DNA of 64,000 nt from 39-52-133 sp035531075 (GCA_035531075.1 DATKTO010000019.1:184995-248994); one strand, 5' to 3'. Shown: positions 17,443 to 26,268, counted from the first letter of the stretch. Numbers and translations are program-made. Notes: a model not told the origin generated them from the letters alone.

Positions 17443-17975
17443 ACGGTGACCTCTTTATGTGATTCAGGTGTATTGATAAAGCGTGCCGCGATCATTCCGT
17501 TGACGGTGCCGAATACCAGCGCTGCGGTCGCAAAAATGGGTAGCAGATAGGCCAGCCCGGCATGCGGTATTAGCCAAAAATATACCAACAACAATTGTCC
17601 GGCAATGTGTGCAAATGCTGCCAATATGCTGTGTGTGACAGCGCCAAACCAGCGCTGTGGCAAGTGCTGGCTGGCAGCCAACATAACGAGGCTGAAAATC
17701 GCGCCAGACAGGCCCAAAAAGAATCCCGGGGAAAGAAAGCTGCCGAACAGCAGGCCGCCCGCCAGCACGCGCAGCAGCGCCACCCAGGCTGCTGTGCGCC
17801 AGCCATAGCGCGCCAGCACGATCAGGATAACGATATTGGCCAGTCCGGGTTTCACGCCCGGCAAGGGTGAAGGAATGGCGGCTTCCAGCACGGACAGGCC
17901 CAGCGCGAGCGCTGCCATGCGTGCAAGGTGGTGGTCCTCGGCCGAGGTCGCCAGTTTAATAACTGAGGCTGTCAT
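17439..17975 (-). CDS. Gx transporter family membrane protein (Hpre_diP_synt_I type)
   Basis: A 178-aa protein with about five to six hydrophobic helices. The motif 'IPSPLPGVKPGLANIVILI' near residue 35 is diagnostic for the family once annotated as heptaprenyl diphosphate synthase component I and now treated as a Gx transporter. Such genes usually neighbour a NusG domain II gene, as here (20-base overlap), often with FMN or quinone-related genes; UbiX follows with a 4-base overlap. The transported molecule is not known. A role in flavin or redox-cofactor supply is only an inference from context. Confidence 0.8.
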   Translation of the reverse strand: MTASVIKLATSAEDHHLARMAALALGLSVLEAAIPSPLPGVKPGLANIVILIVLARYGWRTAAWVALLRVLAGGLLFGSFLSPGFFLGLSGAIFSLVMLAASQHLPQRWFGAVTHSILAAFAHIAGQLLLVYFWLIPHAGLAYLLPIFATAALVFGTVNGMIAARFINTPESHKEVTV

Positions 17976-18321
17976 AGGGTTTTGTGCTGCCGGTGAGTTC
18001 CAGACTCACTTGGTTCGGCAGGCATATGGCGACTTCGCCCGCCTGCTTGAGCCAGCCCTGGCGCACGCAGTATTGGCGTGGGCTGGGGTCGGAGGAAATG
18101 CGGGCCTGATGATTGTGGATGGCAATTATGCTGTTGCCCAAGGGGCCAGGAACCTCAAGCTTAAAGTCGCGCGCCAGCGGTAATTCACGGAATATCTTGC
18201 CGCCGCTGCGGATGATGGCCTTGTCTGCAGCACCGCCGTGCCAGGCGGCGCCGGCAAGCCACACCGTGAATAGTGTTCCAGCCAGTAATGTCAGCCAGTC
18301 GCCAGCCTTGATATAACGCAT
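17956..18321 (-). CDS. NusG domain II-containing protein
   Basis: A 121-aa protein with one N-terminal membrane helix (about residues 9-27, 'WLTLLAGTLFTVWLAG') and a small periplasmic beta domain of the NusG_II type: 'GGKIFRELPL', 'GNSIIAIHNHQARISSDPSP' and 'VRQGWLKQAGEVAICLPNQVSLEL' (in two parts: VRQGWLKQAGEVAI, CLPNQVSLEL). It is not a transcription factor despite the name. It overlaps the Gx-transporter gene by 20 bases, and the pair is conserved in many bacteria. Function is unknown. Confidence 0.82.
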   Translation of the reverse strand: MRYIKAGDWLTLLAGTLFTVWLAGAAWHGGAADKAIIRSGGKIFRELPLARDFKLEVPGPLGNSIIAIHNHQARISSDPSPRQYCVRQGWLKQAGEVAICLPNQVSLELTGSTKPYDSLSY

Positions 18322-18355
18322 TGATTGTACTTAATTAAATTGCACGTAAACTGGC

Positions 18356-19201
18356 TTAATGGCTGCCTACCAGTTCGCGGTGGCGCAACAGAACTTGTTG
18401 CTCGGACTCGAAGTGGCGTGCAAGCTTTTCAGCAAAATATACCGAGCGGTGTTGACCGCCGGTGCAGCCGATGGCAACCGTGAGGTAGCTGCGATTGTCG
18501 GCAATGAAGCAGGGCAGCCAGTCAGCAACAAACTTCCGGATGTCGGCAAACATCTTTTGCGCGCTGTCGGTGTTTTCCAGGAACTCGATGACAGCCGTGT
18601 CACGCCCTGTGAGCGGTCGCAGCAGCGGGTCATAGTGCGGGTTGGGCAGGCAGCGCACGTCGAACACCAGATCCGCATCGAGCGGAATGCCGTGTTTGAA
18701 ACCGAAGGACTGGAACAGCAGGGTCAGATTTGCGCGATCAATCCGAATAAAATCTCTTATCCAGGATTGCAGTGCATTGGCGCGCAGATCGCTGGTGTCG
18801 ATATGGTGGCCGATGCTGGCGATGTCTGTGAGCAGCTCGCGTTCGCGTTGCACGCATTCTGGCAGGGTCAGGTGGTCGTCGCTCAAGGGATGGCGCCGGC
18901 GCGATTCGGAGTAACGCTTTACCAGCGTATCAGTCTGCGCATCAAGGAATAGCAGATGCACATCCACGCCGTGCACTTTCAGTTGCTCAATCTGCGTCGG
19001 CAATTGCCGCACACTGCTGCCGCTGCGCACATCAATACTGACGGCAATGCGCTTGTAGCCGGACAGGTCAAGCTGGGAAATAAGTGCGGGCAGTAATTCA
19101 ACCGGCAGGTTGTCCACGCAGTAGTAGCCGCTGTCCTCCAGCACTTTCAGGGCGACGCTTTTTCCCGAGCCGGAGAGTCCGCTGATCAGAAAGAGTTGCA
19201 T
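18356..19201 (-). CDS. rapZ: RNase adapter protein RapZ / nucleotide-binding YvcJ family
   Basis: A 281-aa P-loop protein. The Walker A motif GLSGSGKS is at residues 8-15, 'SIDVRSG' forms the second nucleotide-binding strand, and the C-terminal RNA-binding region shows 'FDVRCLPNPHYDPLLRPLTG' and 'GCTGGQHRSVYFAEKLA'. In E. coli RapZ delivers the sRNA GlmZ to RNase E to control glucosamine-6-phosphate synthase. ATG at 19201 follows AGGATA and is preferred to an upstream frame extension. It is the last gene of the rpoN-linked cluster. The PTS genes often found after it are absent here. Confidence 0.93.
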   Translation of the reverse strand: MQLFLISGLSGSGKSVALKVLEDSGYYCVDNLPVELLPALISQLDLSGYKRIAVSIDVRSGSSVRQLPTQIEQLKVHGVDVHLLFLDAQTDTLVKRYSESRRRHPLSDDHLTLPECVQRERELLTDIASIGHHIDTSDLRANALQSWIRDFIRIDRANLTLLFQSFGFKHGIPLDADLVFDVRCLPNPHYDPLLRPLTGRDTAVIEFLENTDSAQKMFADIRKFVADWLPCFIADNRSYLTVAIGCTGGQHRSVYFAEKLARHFESEQQVLLRHRELVGSH

Positions 19202-19372
19202 TATCCTGGAGACCGTAGTTGGGTGTAGCAACGCAGCACCGCGCTGTAACGGACGTGCAATTCGCCTCGTAGCTGCTCATTCAAAGGATGATTTGTGGTC
19301 AAACAAAGTGATTGTTTTATGTTCATAGCCTTATGGTCTTAGAAAAGCGGTCAACAGCGGTTTCCAGGATTA

Positions 19373-20311
19373 TTATTGTTCCAGCATCTGTTGTTGGTGC
19401 CGTTCAATGAATTCCTGCATGGTGTCGATACCGCGCTGTTGCAGCACAAAGTTGCGCGCGGCGGCCTCTACCAGCACCGCAAGGTTGCGGCCGGCCACCA
19501 CCGGAATGCTGACCGTTCTGATCTTGATTCCCAGCACTTCCTGATAGCTGGCATCGATCGGCAATCGCTCAAGCTGCGAGACGTCGCCGCCCAAAGGCCG
19601 ATGCAGGTGCACGATCAGTTTAAGGCTCTTTTTACGGCGCACGGAAGTCTCGCCAAACATGGTGCGTATATTGAGCATGCCCAGGCCGCGTACTTCAAGA
19701 AAATCGCGCAGTAACTCCGGGCAGCGTCCTTCCAGTGTCTCCGGCGAAATGCGGAACAGCTCGGTGACATCGTCTGCCACCAGGCCGTTGCCGCGCGTGA
19801 TGAGCTCCAGTCCCAGCTCGCTTTTGCCCACGCCGCTGTCGCCGGTGATCAGTACGCCTACGCCCAGCACGTCGAGAAATACCCCGTGGCGAGTGGTCGA
19901 TTCGGCCAGTTCCTTGACGATGTAATGGCGCACCAGCCACATCAGATGAACGCTGCCCTGGGGCGAACGGAACAAGGGCGTTTGCGTGCGGTTGGCATAG
20001 TCAATAATCGATTGCGGAATCTCGTCCGTGCCCGCCACGATTAGGCACAGCGAGCCGCCACCTTCAAGCTGTTTGAGTGCAGTAGCCAACGCTGCAGCGC
20101 TGAGATCACGCAGATATTCCAGCTCAATGGTGCTGAGAACTTGCACCCAGTTGGGGTGGATTAGATTCAGATGGCCGATCAGTCCGCGGTTGGATGCGTT
20201 GACCAGTTCGCTATCTAGTATCTTGTTTGAGCCATCGGATCCGGCAACCCAGCTTAAAGCCAGGCGTTCCTGCTTGTCGTCGAACAGCTTGCGAATATTA
20301 ACCTGTGCCAT
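19373..20311 (-). CDS. hprK: HPr kinase/phosphorylase
   Basis: A 312-aa bifunctional enzyme that phosphorylates and dephosphorylates a serine of the PTS protein HPr. The P-loop GDSGVGKS is at residues 157-164. The family signature 'LEVRGLGMLNIRTMFG' follows at about 208-223. The N-terminal HprK domain is complete, and the protein has full length. In betaproteobacteria this enzyme belongs to an incomplete PTS with a regulatory role. Its stop is followed by 171 bases before rapZ, in which I see no further gene. Confidence 0.95.
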   Translation of the reverse strand: MAQVNIRKLFDDKQERLALSWVAGSDGSNKILDSELVNASNRGLIGHLNLIHPNWVQVLSTIELEYLRDLSAAALATALKQLEGGGSLCLIVAGTDEIPQSIIDYANRTQTPLFRSPQGSVHLMWLVRHYIVKELAESTTRHGVFLDVLGVGVLITGDSGVGKSELGLELITRGNGLVADDVTELFRISPETLEGRCPELLRDFLEVRGLGMLNIRTMFGETSVRRKKSLKLIVHLHRPLGGDVSQLERLPIDASYQEVLGIKIRTVSIPVVAGRNLAVLVEAAARNFVLQQRGIDTMQEFIERHQQQMLEQ

Positions 20312-20770
20312 TTATTCAGCTTTCCAGCTGCTGAACAGCTGATGGATTACGGCAGGATCATCGCTGCTCTGCAACTGCTCGCGGAAAGATTTGTCACTGA
20401 ACATCTGCGCCAATTCGGCCAGCAGCTGCAGGTGCACATCGGTGGCGCGCTCGGGAACCAGCAGCACAAAAATCAGATTCACCGGCTGTCCATCCGGTGA
20501 ATCAAAGGGAATAGGGTGTTTGGTCTTAATGAAGGCGGCAATTCCATCGCGCAGATTTTTGATACGGCCGTGCGGAATGGCTACCCCTTGTCCAAGACCG
20601 GTTGAGCCGAGTTTTTCACGGGCGAACAGGCTGTCGAACACCTGGCTGCGGGCAATCTGATGCGAGTTTTCAAACAGCAGCCCCACACGTTCAAACACGC
20701 GTTTTTTACTGGTGGATTCAGCATCCAGTAAAATGTTTTCGGGCAGCAGAAGTTTACTGATTAGATTCAT
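20312..20770 (-). CDS. ptsN: PTS IIA-like nitrogen regulatory protein PtsN
   Basis: A 152-aa EIIA(Ntr) protein of the nitrogen PTS. The phosphorylated histidine is His67 in 'GVAIPHGRI'; 'HPIPFDSPDGQPVNLIFVLL' (in parts: HPIPFDSPDG, QPVNLIFVLL) and 'HLQLLAELAQMF' complete the domain. It receives phosphate through NPr/HPr and regulates potassium uptake and sigma-54-linked functions in other bacteria. The hprK start abuts its stop, so translation is coupled. A terminator-like hairpin (20829-20849) separates it from hpf. Confidence 0.95.
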   Translation of the reverse strand: MNLISKLLLPENILLDAESTSKKRVFERVGLLFENSHQIARSQVFDSLFAREKLGSTGLGQGVAIPHGRIKNLRDGIAAFIKTKHPIPFDSPDGQPVNLIFVLLVPERATDVHLQLLAELAQMFSDKSFREQLQSSDDPAVIHQLFSSWKAE

Positions 20771-20828
20771 TGTTTCGGTCGCAATTTAAAAATTCGGCTC
20801 ACGCAAATATATGCACATCTCATATGAG

Positions 20829-20849
20829 AAAAGGCGACCATGGGTCGCC
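20829..20849 (-). terminator. Rho-independent terminator after hpf
   Basis: On the minus strand GGCGACC-CAT-GGTCGCC is followed by TTTTCTC. It sits 10 bases past the hpf stop and splits the rpoN-hpf transcript from ptsN-hprK. The short stem (7 bp) may allow read-through. Confidence 0.65.
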
Positions 20850-20858
20850 TCGAAAAAA

Positions 20859-21182
20859 CTACTCTGCTGCCGCGAGGCCGCCGGTGTCATCATGGCGACG
20901 AGCAGAATTCTTGTCTTTATGTTTCAGGATCTGGCGATCTAGCAAATCCATCAGATTGTCGATCGCCACGTAAAGATTGCCGTCATCTGTTTCTGCAAAA
21001 ACAGTTTTTCCACTCATGTGCACGGTGGCTTCGGCTTTTTGCTGCAGTTTGTCCACGGACAGGATCACGTTAATATCGATCACATTATCGAAGTGACGTT
21101 TGATTTTTCCAAGCTTGGCTGTGACATGCTCGCGTATGGCTGGAGTGATTTCCAAATGACGTCCGGTGAGGTTGATGTTCAT
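20859..21182 (-). CDS. hpf: Ribosome hibernation promoting factor (short HPF)
   Basis: A 107-aa protein of the short HPF/YfiA type: start 'MNINLTGRHLEITPAIREHV', core 'KLGKIKRHFDN' and 'AEATVHMSGKTVFAE', and 'DDGNLYVAIDNLMDLLDRQI' (in parts DDGNLYVAIDN, LMDLLDRQI). It binds the 30S subunit in stationary phase and promotes 100S dimers. It directly follows rpoN, the standard order in proteobacteria. A good AAGGAG-like site (rev. of CTCCTTG) precedes the ATG. No long-HPF C-terminal domain is present. Confidence 0.95.
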   Translation of the reverse strand: MNINLTGRHLEITPAIREHVTAKLGKIKRHFDNVIDINVILSVDKLQQKAEATVHMSGKTVFAETDDGNLYVAIDNLMDLLDRQILKHKDKNSARRHDDTGGLAAAE

Positions 21183-21201
21183 GGTCTACTCCTTGTAGTG
21201 A

Positions 21202-22650
21202 TTAAAGGGACTTGCGAAGATTGACCGGGAGAATATGCAGCAATTCCCGGTATTTTGCCACGGTACGCCGGGCAACAATGATGCCCTGCTGTGCCAGGAT
21301 TTCGGCCATGCGACTGTCATTCAGAGGGTTGTGCGCATCCTCCTCTTCGACTAGCCGCTTGATGATTTCGCGAATGGCGGTGGACGAACATGAGCCACCT
21401 GTTTTGGTGGCCAGGCCACTGCCAAAAAAATATTTCAGTTCATAAATGCCGCTGGGCGTGAGCATAAATTTTTGTGTGGTGACGCGTGAAATAGTCGATT
21501 CGTGCAGCTCCAATTGGTCGGCAATCTCGCGCAAGACCAGCGGGCGCATGGCAATCTTGCCGTGCTGGAAGAACTGGTGCTGGCGTTCCACGATCGCCTG
21601 CGATACGCGCAGTATGGTGTCAAAGCGCTGCTGCAGATTCTTGATAAACCAGCGCGCCTCCAGCAATTGGCCGGACATTTCCTGCGCGGAACTATCGCCG
21701 CGATTTTGCATGATGTTGGCATACGCCTGGTTGATGCGCAGGCGCGGCATGGCTTCCGGGTTGAGGCGCGCGCGCCAGGCGCCGTTTGTGCGTTCCACCA
21801 GCACATCCGGCACCACATAGTCTGCGGCACGCTGTTCAAACGCAGTTCCAGGCCGGGGTTTGAGATGGACAATCAAATCCTGTGCTGCGCGCAGTTCTGC
21901 ATCGTCGCAGTGCAGTATTTTTTTCAGCTTGGCATAGTCGTGCGCTGCCAGCAGGTCGAGATGACCGGCCACCAGGCGCTGTGCAAGCTGCAAACTGGCG
22001 CGGCTGATATTGCAGTCCGGGTGGCGCGACAAAGCCTGCAGTTGCAGCGACAGGCATTCGCTCAAGTTGCGTGCGCCTATTCCCGGTTCATCCAGATGCT
22101 GCAATTGCACCAGTGCAGTTTCCAGGTCGTCCAGGGTGATATCGAGTTCCTGCGGCAGAAATTCCGCGATCTCTTCCAGCGGTTGCGATAAGTAAGCGTT
22201 GTCATCCAGTGCATCGATCAGCAGGCCGATAATTTGCCTGTCGCGCTCTTCCAGAGCGCTGAGATTGACCTGTGAAATCAGATGGTCGCGCAGGCTGGGT
22301 TTATCGGCTGCGACCTCGCCATAGCCAATATCGTCGTCATCCGGGTTGTTGGAAGTGGCGAAAGAGGGAATTGCCCAGTCCGAATCGTTGGGTGCAGCCT
22401 CGCGTTCTGACGTGCTGTGCTCGCTGCTTGTGGTGCTGCTGGCAGTCTGGGTATTATGGTGGGCATCACCATATGCATAGGGCTGGCCGGGATCGTCTTC
22501 TTCGCGTTCAAGAAAGGGATTTTCATCCAGCAGACGATCCGATTCCTGATTGACTTCCAGCGTCGACAGCTGCAACAAACGTATAGCCTGCTGCAACTGC
22601 GGGGTAAGCGTCAGTTGCTGGGACTGTCTGAGTTGTAATCCGACTTTCAT
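21202..22650 (-). CDS. rpoN: RNA polymerase sigma-54 factor
   Basis: A 482-aa sigma-54. The Gln/Leu-rich activator-interacting N-terminus is clear ('LRQSQQLTLTPQLQQAIRLLQ' in parts LRQSQQLTLTPQ, LQQAIRLLQ), followed by an acidic variable region rich in Asp, Ser and Thr. The core-binding domain and the helix-turn-helix come next, and the RpoN box 'ARRTVAKYRE' recognises the -24 element. Length is typical. It lies between lptB and hpf, the canonical location. Any sigma-54 promoter in this window was not confidently identified. Confidence 0.96.
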   Translation of the reverse strand: MKVGLQLRQSQQLTLTPQLQQAIRLLQLSTLEVNQESDRLLDENPFLEREEDDPGQPYAYGDAHHNTQTASSTTSSEHSTSEREAAPNDSDWAIPSFATSNNPDDDDIGYGEVAADKPSLRDHLISQVNLSALEERDRQIIGLLIDALDDNAYLSQPLEEIAEFLPQELDITLDDLETALVQLQHLDEPGIGARNLSECLSLQLQALSRHPDCNISRASLQLAQRLVAGHLDLLAAHDYAKLKKILHCDDAELRAAQDLIVHLKPRPGTAFEQRAADYVVPDVLVERTNGAWRARLNPEAMPRLRINQAYANIMQNRGDSSAQEMSGQLLEARWFIKNLQQRFDTILRVSQAIVERQHQFFQHGKIAMRPLVLREIADQLELHESTISRVTTQKFMLTPSGIYELKYFFGSGLATKTGGSCSSTAIREIIKRLVEEEDAHNPLNDSRMAEILAQQGIIVARRTVAKYRELLHILPVNLRKSL

Positions 22651-22712
22651 ACTATGGTGTCTGGTTTTGAGATTGCTGGCTTGCTAATAATTCATCAGGC
22701 ATTAGAGCTGCC

Positions 22713-23435
22713 CTATAGCTTGAAGTTTTCGCCAAGATAGACTTTTCTCACGCTTTCATTATAGACGATTTCATCGGGCTTGCCTTCCGCCATCACCGAG
22801 CCCGCGTTAATGATGTAGGCGCGATCGCAGATGCCCAGCGTTTCGCGTACATTATGGTCAGTTATCAGCACGCCGATGCCGCGCTCTTTGAGAAAACGCA
22901 CGATTTTCTGGATATCCAGCACGGCTATCGGGTCTACCCCGGCAAACGGCTCATCCAGCAAAATAAAGCGCGGATTGCTGGCCAGCGCGCGGGCAATTTC
23001 AACGCGCCGCCGTTCGCCGCCCGACAGGCTGATGGCAGGGTTATCGCGGATATGGGTGATATGCAGGTCTTCAAGTAAAGCGTCGAGCCGTGCTTTCAAT
23101 TCTTCTTTGCCATATCCCTGCAATTCGAGCACTGCCTGAATATTTTCAGTCACGCTGAGGCGGCGGAAGATGGAGGCTTCCTGCGGCAGATAGCTCAATC
23201 CCAGGCGGGAGCGGCGATGGATCGGATAATGGGTAATGACTTTATCGTCGATGAAAATATCACCGCCATCTGCAGCGACCAGTCCGACTATCATGTAAAA
23301 ACTGGTGGTTTTACCCGCGCCGTTGGGGCCAAGCAAGCCAACGATTTCGCCGCTGTTTACCGACAGTGAAACGTCCTGTACGACAGTGCGTGAGCGGTAG
23401 CGTTTTTTTAAAGAGGTGGTGCGCAATTCACTCAT
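22713..23435 (-). CDS. lptB: LPS export ABC transporter ATP-binding protein LptB
   Basis: A 240-aa ABC ATPase that powers LPS extraction from the inner membrane with LptFG. Walker A is GPNGAGKT (36-43). The signature LSGGERRR, Walker B 'RFILLDEPFAGVDP' and the switch 'ITDHNVRE' are intact. Its ATG overlaps the lptA stop by 4 bases. The order lptC-lptA-lptB-rpoN is the standard proteobacterial Lpt cluster; lptF and lptG lie elsewhere. Confidence 0.96.
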   Translation of the reverse strand: MSELRTTSLKKRYRSRTVVQDVSLSVNSGEIVGLLGPNGAGKTTSFYMIVGLVAADGGDIFIDDKVITHYPIHRRSRLGLSYLPQEASIFRRLSVTENIQAVLELQGYGKEELKARLDALLEDLHITHIRDNPAISLSGGERRRVEIARALASNPRFILLDEPFAGVDPIAVLDIQKIVRFLKERGIGVLITDHNVRETLGICDRAYIINAGSVMAEGKPDEIVYNESVRKVYLGENFKL

Positions 23436-24043
23436 GGTTGCGGTGCTGTGTTGGTAGTGGAAGGTTTGTTGGGAGGCGCGGGAGTACCAGGCGCAACCTC
23501 TGTCGTTGTATCTGTTGGCGCTTTATCCTTCGGCTGGATAACAATCGTCACGCGCCCTTTATTAGGTGCGTCCACATCCTTGCCGTTTGTGCCAAAAACC
23601 TGGAATATGCCGGATTTGGTGTTGTAGATGATGTGTTCACCCCGCACATCATCGCCTTCGCGTTTTACCCTTGCCTGGCCGTAAAAATTGGCAATCTCGG
23701 TATTGCTGTCATATTCAATGCGCTCGCCGAAACCATCGGCATATTCACTGGCGCCATCGCGCTTTTGGCGGAAATGCGCCGGTTGCCCGGTTGCAGTCAT
23801 TCGGCTATAGCCTTTCTTGTCCTGTGTGACCACGATTTTGCTGGCCTCGATCAGCAGAGTCCCTTGACGCATTTGCACGCTGCCTTCGAAGGTGCTGGTC
23901 TGGTTGGCGTCATCGACCGTGACACGATCGGCTTCCATCTGCATTGGCTTCTCGCGATCGGCGCGCTCGGCAAAGCCCGATACTGCATGGCCGGATAGCA
24001 GCAGGCAAAGCAGAAACAGAATATTATTTTTTAGGGGGTTCAT
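23432..24043 (-). CDS. lptA: LPS transport periplasmic protein LptA
   Basis: A 203-aa protein with a signal peptide (about residues 1-24, 'ILFLLCLLLSGHAVSGFA') and an OstA/LptA beta-jellyroll. 'QMEADRVTVDDANQTSTFEG' (in parts QMEADRVTVDD, ANQTSTFEG) and 'YDSNTEIANFYGQARVKR' are family segments. It polymerises to carry LPS across the periplasm between LptC and LptD. The Pro/Thr-rich tail after residue ~170 is probably disordered. It overlaps lptC by 20 bases and lptB by 4. Confidence 0.93.
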   Translation of the reverse strand: MNPLKNNILFLLCLLLSGHAVSGFAERADREKPMQMEADRVTVDDANQTSTFEGSVQMRQGTLLIEASKIVVTQDKKGYSRMTATGQPAHFRQKRDGASEYADGFGERIEYDSNTEIANFYGQARVKREGDDVRGEHIIYNTKSGIFQVFGTNGKDVDAPNKGRVTIVIQPKDKAPTDTTTEVAPGTPAPPNKPSTTNTAPQP

Positions 24044-24599
24044 ATACGGTTTTTACGCGCGACAGAAATTTAATGGTGCGCGCCTTATTGTCCAGTTCCA
24101 TGCCTACTGCATTGAGGGTGGTCCTTGCATCGAACATCTTCACTGGCTGGTCGGTATTCACGACGTCTTTATTCGGGACGACATGCAGATAATCCGTATT
24201 GAGTGTCAGTTCGCTTTTGTCTGCATAAGCGGGCCGCACAATAGTGACATCATTGCGCAAAAAAACCTCGTCTCCCTTGCTGGATATTTCACCATTGAGT
24301 GCGAACATGCGCACGGGTGGGCGTTCAGAAGTCAGGCTTTCGAGCCGGGGAGAGTCCAGATGGGTAGTGTCATCATCGGGGTAATGCCACATCTTTTTTG
24401 CGGACATGACAAAACGGATCTTCCCCTGCTCATCCAGCGTGGTGGCAGTAAAATTGTCGATCATGTAGTCAGGGTCGTGGCGCAGATTTTTGCCGGCAGC
24501 GGATGTCGTGGACTGTACTTGCAGGTTAAGCCAGTAGGTGGCTGCGAGCAGCAGCATCAGGGGCAGAAGCGGAAGCCAGCTGCGCAGACGCTCTCTCAT
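24024..24599 (-). CDS. lptC: LPS export protein LptC
   Basis: ATG at 24599 is chosen since it overlaps the kdsC stop (ATGA) and starts directly at the membrane anchor. The 191-aa protein has one N-terminal transmembrane helix ('WLPLLPLMLLLAATYWL') and a periplasmic LptC jellyroll with 'DPDYMIDNFTATTLDEQG' and 'TLNTDYLHVVPN'. It accepts LPS from LptB2FG and passes it to LptA, the next gene (20-base overlap). Confidence 0.92.
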   Translation of the reverse strand: MRERLRSWLPLLPLMLLLAATYWLNLQVQSTTSAAGKNLRHDPDYMIDNFTATTLDEQGKIRFVMSAKKMWHYPDDDTTHLDSPRLESLTSERPPVRMFALNGEISSKGDEVFLRNDVTIVRPAYADKSELTLNTDYLHVVPNKDVVNTDQPVKMFDARTTLNAVGMELDNKARTIKFLSRVKTVYEPPKK

Positions 24600-25117
24600 G
24601 ATAAGTAAGGCGCCAGTTGTGCATCCAGTGTGCCTTGCGCCGACATGATGAGTTCGCATGTTTCACGCACAGCGCCATTGCCGCCCTCGCGCTGTGCCAG
24701 ATAGTGCGCATGATCGCGCACCAGTTGCGGCGCATTGGGCACGGTGATGGAAAAACCCACACGGCGCATCACCGGCAAATCGACAACATCATCACCCATA
24801 TAGGCTGCGGCAGCCGGTGCGAGATTCAGTTCCGCGAGCAACTTTTGCATTGTTCCCCATTTGTCTTCCACGCCCTGATACAGGCGCGTAATGCCCAGAT
24901 TCTTTGCGCGCAGCTCAACGCAGCGCGAGGTGCGTCCGGTGATGATGGCAAGCTCCACGCCGGAAGCCTTAAGCATCTTCAGGCCATGCCCGTCCAGAGA
25001 ATTGAAGCGCTTGAATTCTTCCCCGGAATCGGTGAGGTAGAGCCCGCCATCGGTCAGTATGCCATCCACATCGAATGCGATCAGGCGAATTGCTTGTATG
25101 CGTTGAGCGAGCGTCAT
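24596..25117 (-). CDS. kdsC: 3-deoxy-D-manno-octulosonate 8-phosphate phosphatase KdsC
   Basis: A HAD-family phosphatase of 173 aa from ATG at 25117 (a TTG six codons upstream is possible). It frees KDO from KDO-8-phosphate. The HAD motifs are 'LIAFDVDGILTDGGLY' with the nucleophile aspartate, 'LAIITGRTS', and 'AAYMGDDVVDLPVM'. It lies between kdsD and lptC, so KDO synthesis and LPS transport genes share one operon. Confidence 0.94.
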   Translation of the reverse strand: MTLAQRIQAIRLIAFDVDGILTDGGLYLTDSGEEFKRFNSLDGHGLKMLKASGVELAIITGRTSRCVELRAKNLGITRLYQGVEDKWGTMQKLLAELNLAPAAAAYMGDDVVDLPVMRRVGFSITVPNAPQLVRDHAHYLAQREGGNGAVRETCELIMSAQGTLDAQLAPYLS

Positions 25118-25143
25118 GTCATTGTTTCTTTTCAACTGTTTTA

Positions 25144-26130
25144 TTAAATAACTTTGGCGCGCAGCAGGTCATGCATGTTCAACGCGCCCACCAGTTTGTT
25201 GTCGGTATCCACCACCAGCATCTGGCTGATATTACGCTCTTCCATCATGCGCACTGCTTCTACCGCCAGCGCATCCGGGGTAATGCTGCGCGGATTGCGC
25301 GACATCACAGCGCTGATCGGCGTGGTGCTGAAATCCAGCCGCTTTTCCAGCGTGCGGCGCAGATCGCCATCGGTGTAGATGCCCAGTACATGTTGCGCTG
25401 CGTCCACGATCGCAGTCATTCCCAAGCCCTTGCGCGAGATTTCCAGCACTGCATCCGACAGCATCGCATCCTCGGCAACTGCGGGTATTTTTGTGCCGGT
25501 GTGCATAATGTCGCGCACATGTGTCAGCAGGCGCCGCCCCAAACTGCCGCCGGGATGAGAGCGCGCAAAATCTTCCTCGCCGAAACCTTTCGCATCGAGC
25601 AGCGCCATTGCCAGCGCATCGCCCAGCACCAGTGCGGCAGTGGTGCTGGTTGTCGGTGCCAGCCCCATCGGGCAGGCTTCCTTGGTGACTGAGCCATCCA
25701 GATGGGCGTCCGCCGCCAATGCCAGGCTGGATTTTGGATTGCCGGTCAGACTGATCAGGCGCGCGCCCTGGCGTTTGATCACCGGCACTATGGTCATCAG
25801 CTCATCGCTTTCGCCGGAATACGACAGCGCGATAAATACATCCTGTGCGGTAATCATGCCCAGATCGCCATGGCTGGCTTCGGCTGGGTGCACAAAATAG
25901 GCCGGCGTGCCGGTGCTGGACATGGTGGCGGCAATCTTGCGCGCGATGTGGCCGGACTTGCCCATGCCGCTGACGATGACCCGCCCTTCGCAGGACAGAA
26001 TGATATTCAGCGCGCGCAAAAAGTGCTCATCAACGCGTTGCGTAAGCGCCTGAACGGCAGCCGCTTCAATGTTGATGACTTCGCGAGCGAGGACTAGGGC
26101 GTGAGGTGTGGCAATTAGAGGTGTTTTCAT
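25144..26130 (-). CDS. kdsD: D-arabinose 5-phosphate isomerase KdsD (KpsF/GutQ family)
   Basis: A 328-aa enzyme converting ribulose 5-phosphate to arabinose 5-phosphate, the first committed step to KDO. An N-terminal SIS domain ('GRVIVSGMGKSGHIARKIAAT' in parts GRVIVSGMGKSGHI, ARKIAAT; 'PAEASHGDLGMI'; 'YSGESDEL') is followed by two CBS domains from about residue 205 ('TAIVDAAQHVLGIYTDGDLRR' in parts; 'QMLVVDTDNKLVGALNMHDL'). It is the first gene of the kdsD-kdsC-lptCAB-rpoN run, divergent from the antiporter gene across 138 bases. Confidence 0.95.
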   Translation of the reverse strand: MKTPLIATPHALVLAREVINIEAAAVQALTQRVDEHFLRALNIILSCEGRVIVSGMGKSGHIARKIAATMSSTGTPAYFVHPAEASHGDLGMITAQDVFIALSYSGESDELMTIVPVIKRQGARLISLTGNPKSSLALAADAHLDGSVTKEACPMGLAPTTSTTAALVLGDALAMALLDAKGFGEEDFARSHPGGSLGRRLLTHVRDIMHTGTKIPAVAEDAMLSDAVLEISRKGLGMTAIVDAAQHVLGIYTDGDLRRTLEKRLDFSTTPISAVMSRNPRSITPDALAVEAVRMMEERNISQMLVVDTDNKLVGALNMHDLLRAKVI

Positions 26131-26268
26131 GTGTGAGTATTATATCAGCGCGTCTAGTCTGAGGCGAAATTTTGAGGATTGGAAATTTTGCACTTCTGAA
26201 ATTTTGCGTTTGGCTGCATTTCAGGCATTATCAAATCAGTTAAAACAGAAATATTTATTGAATAGCTT

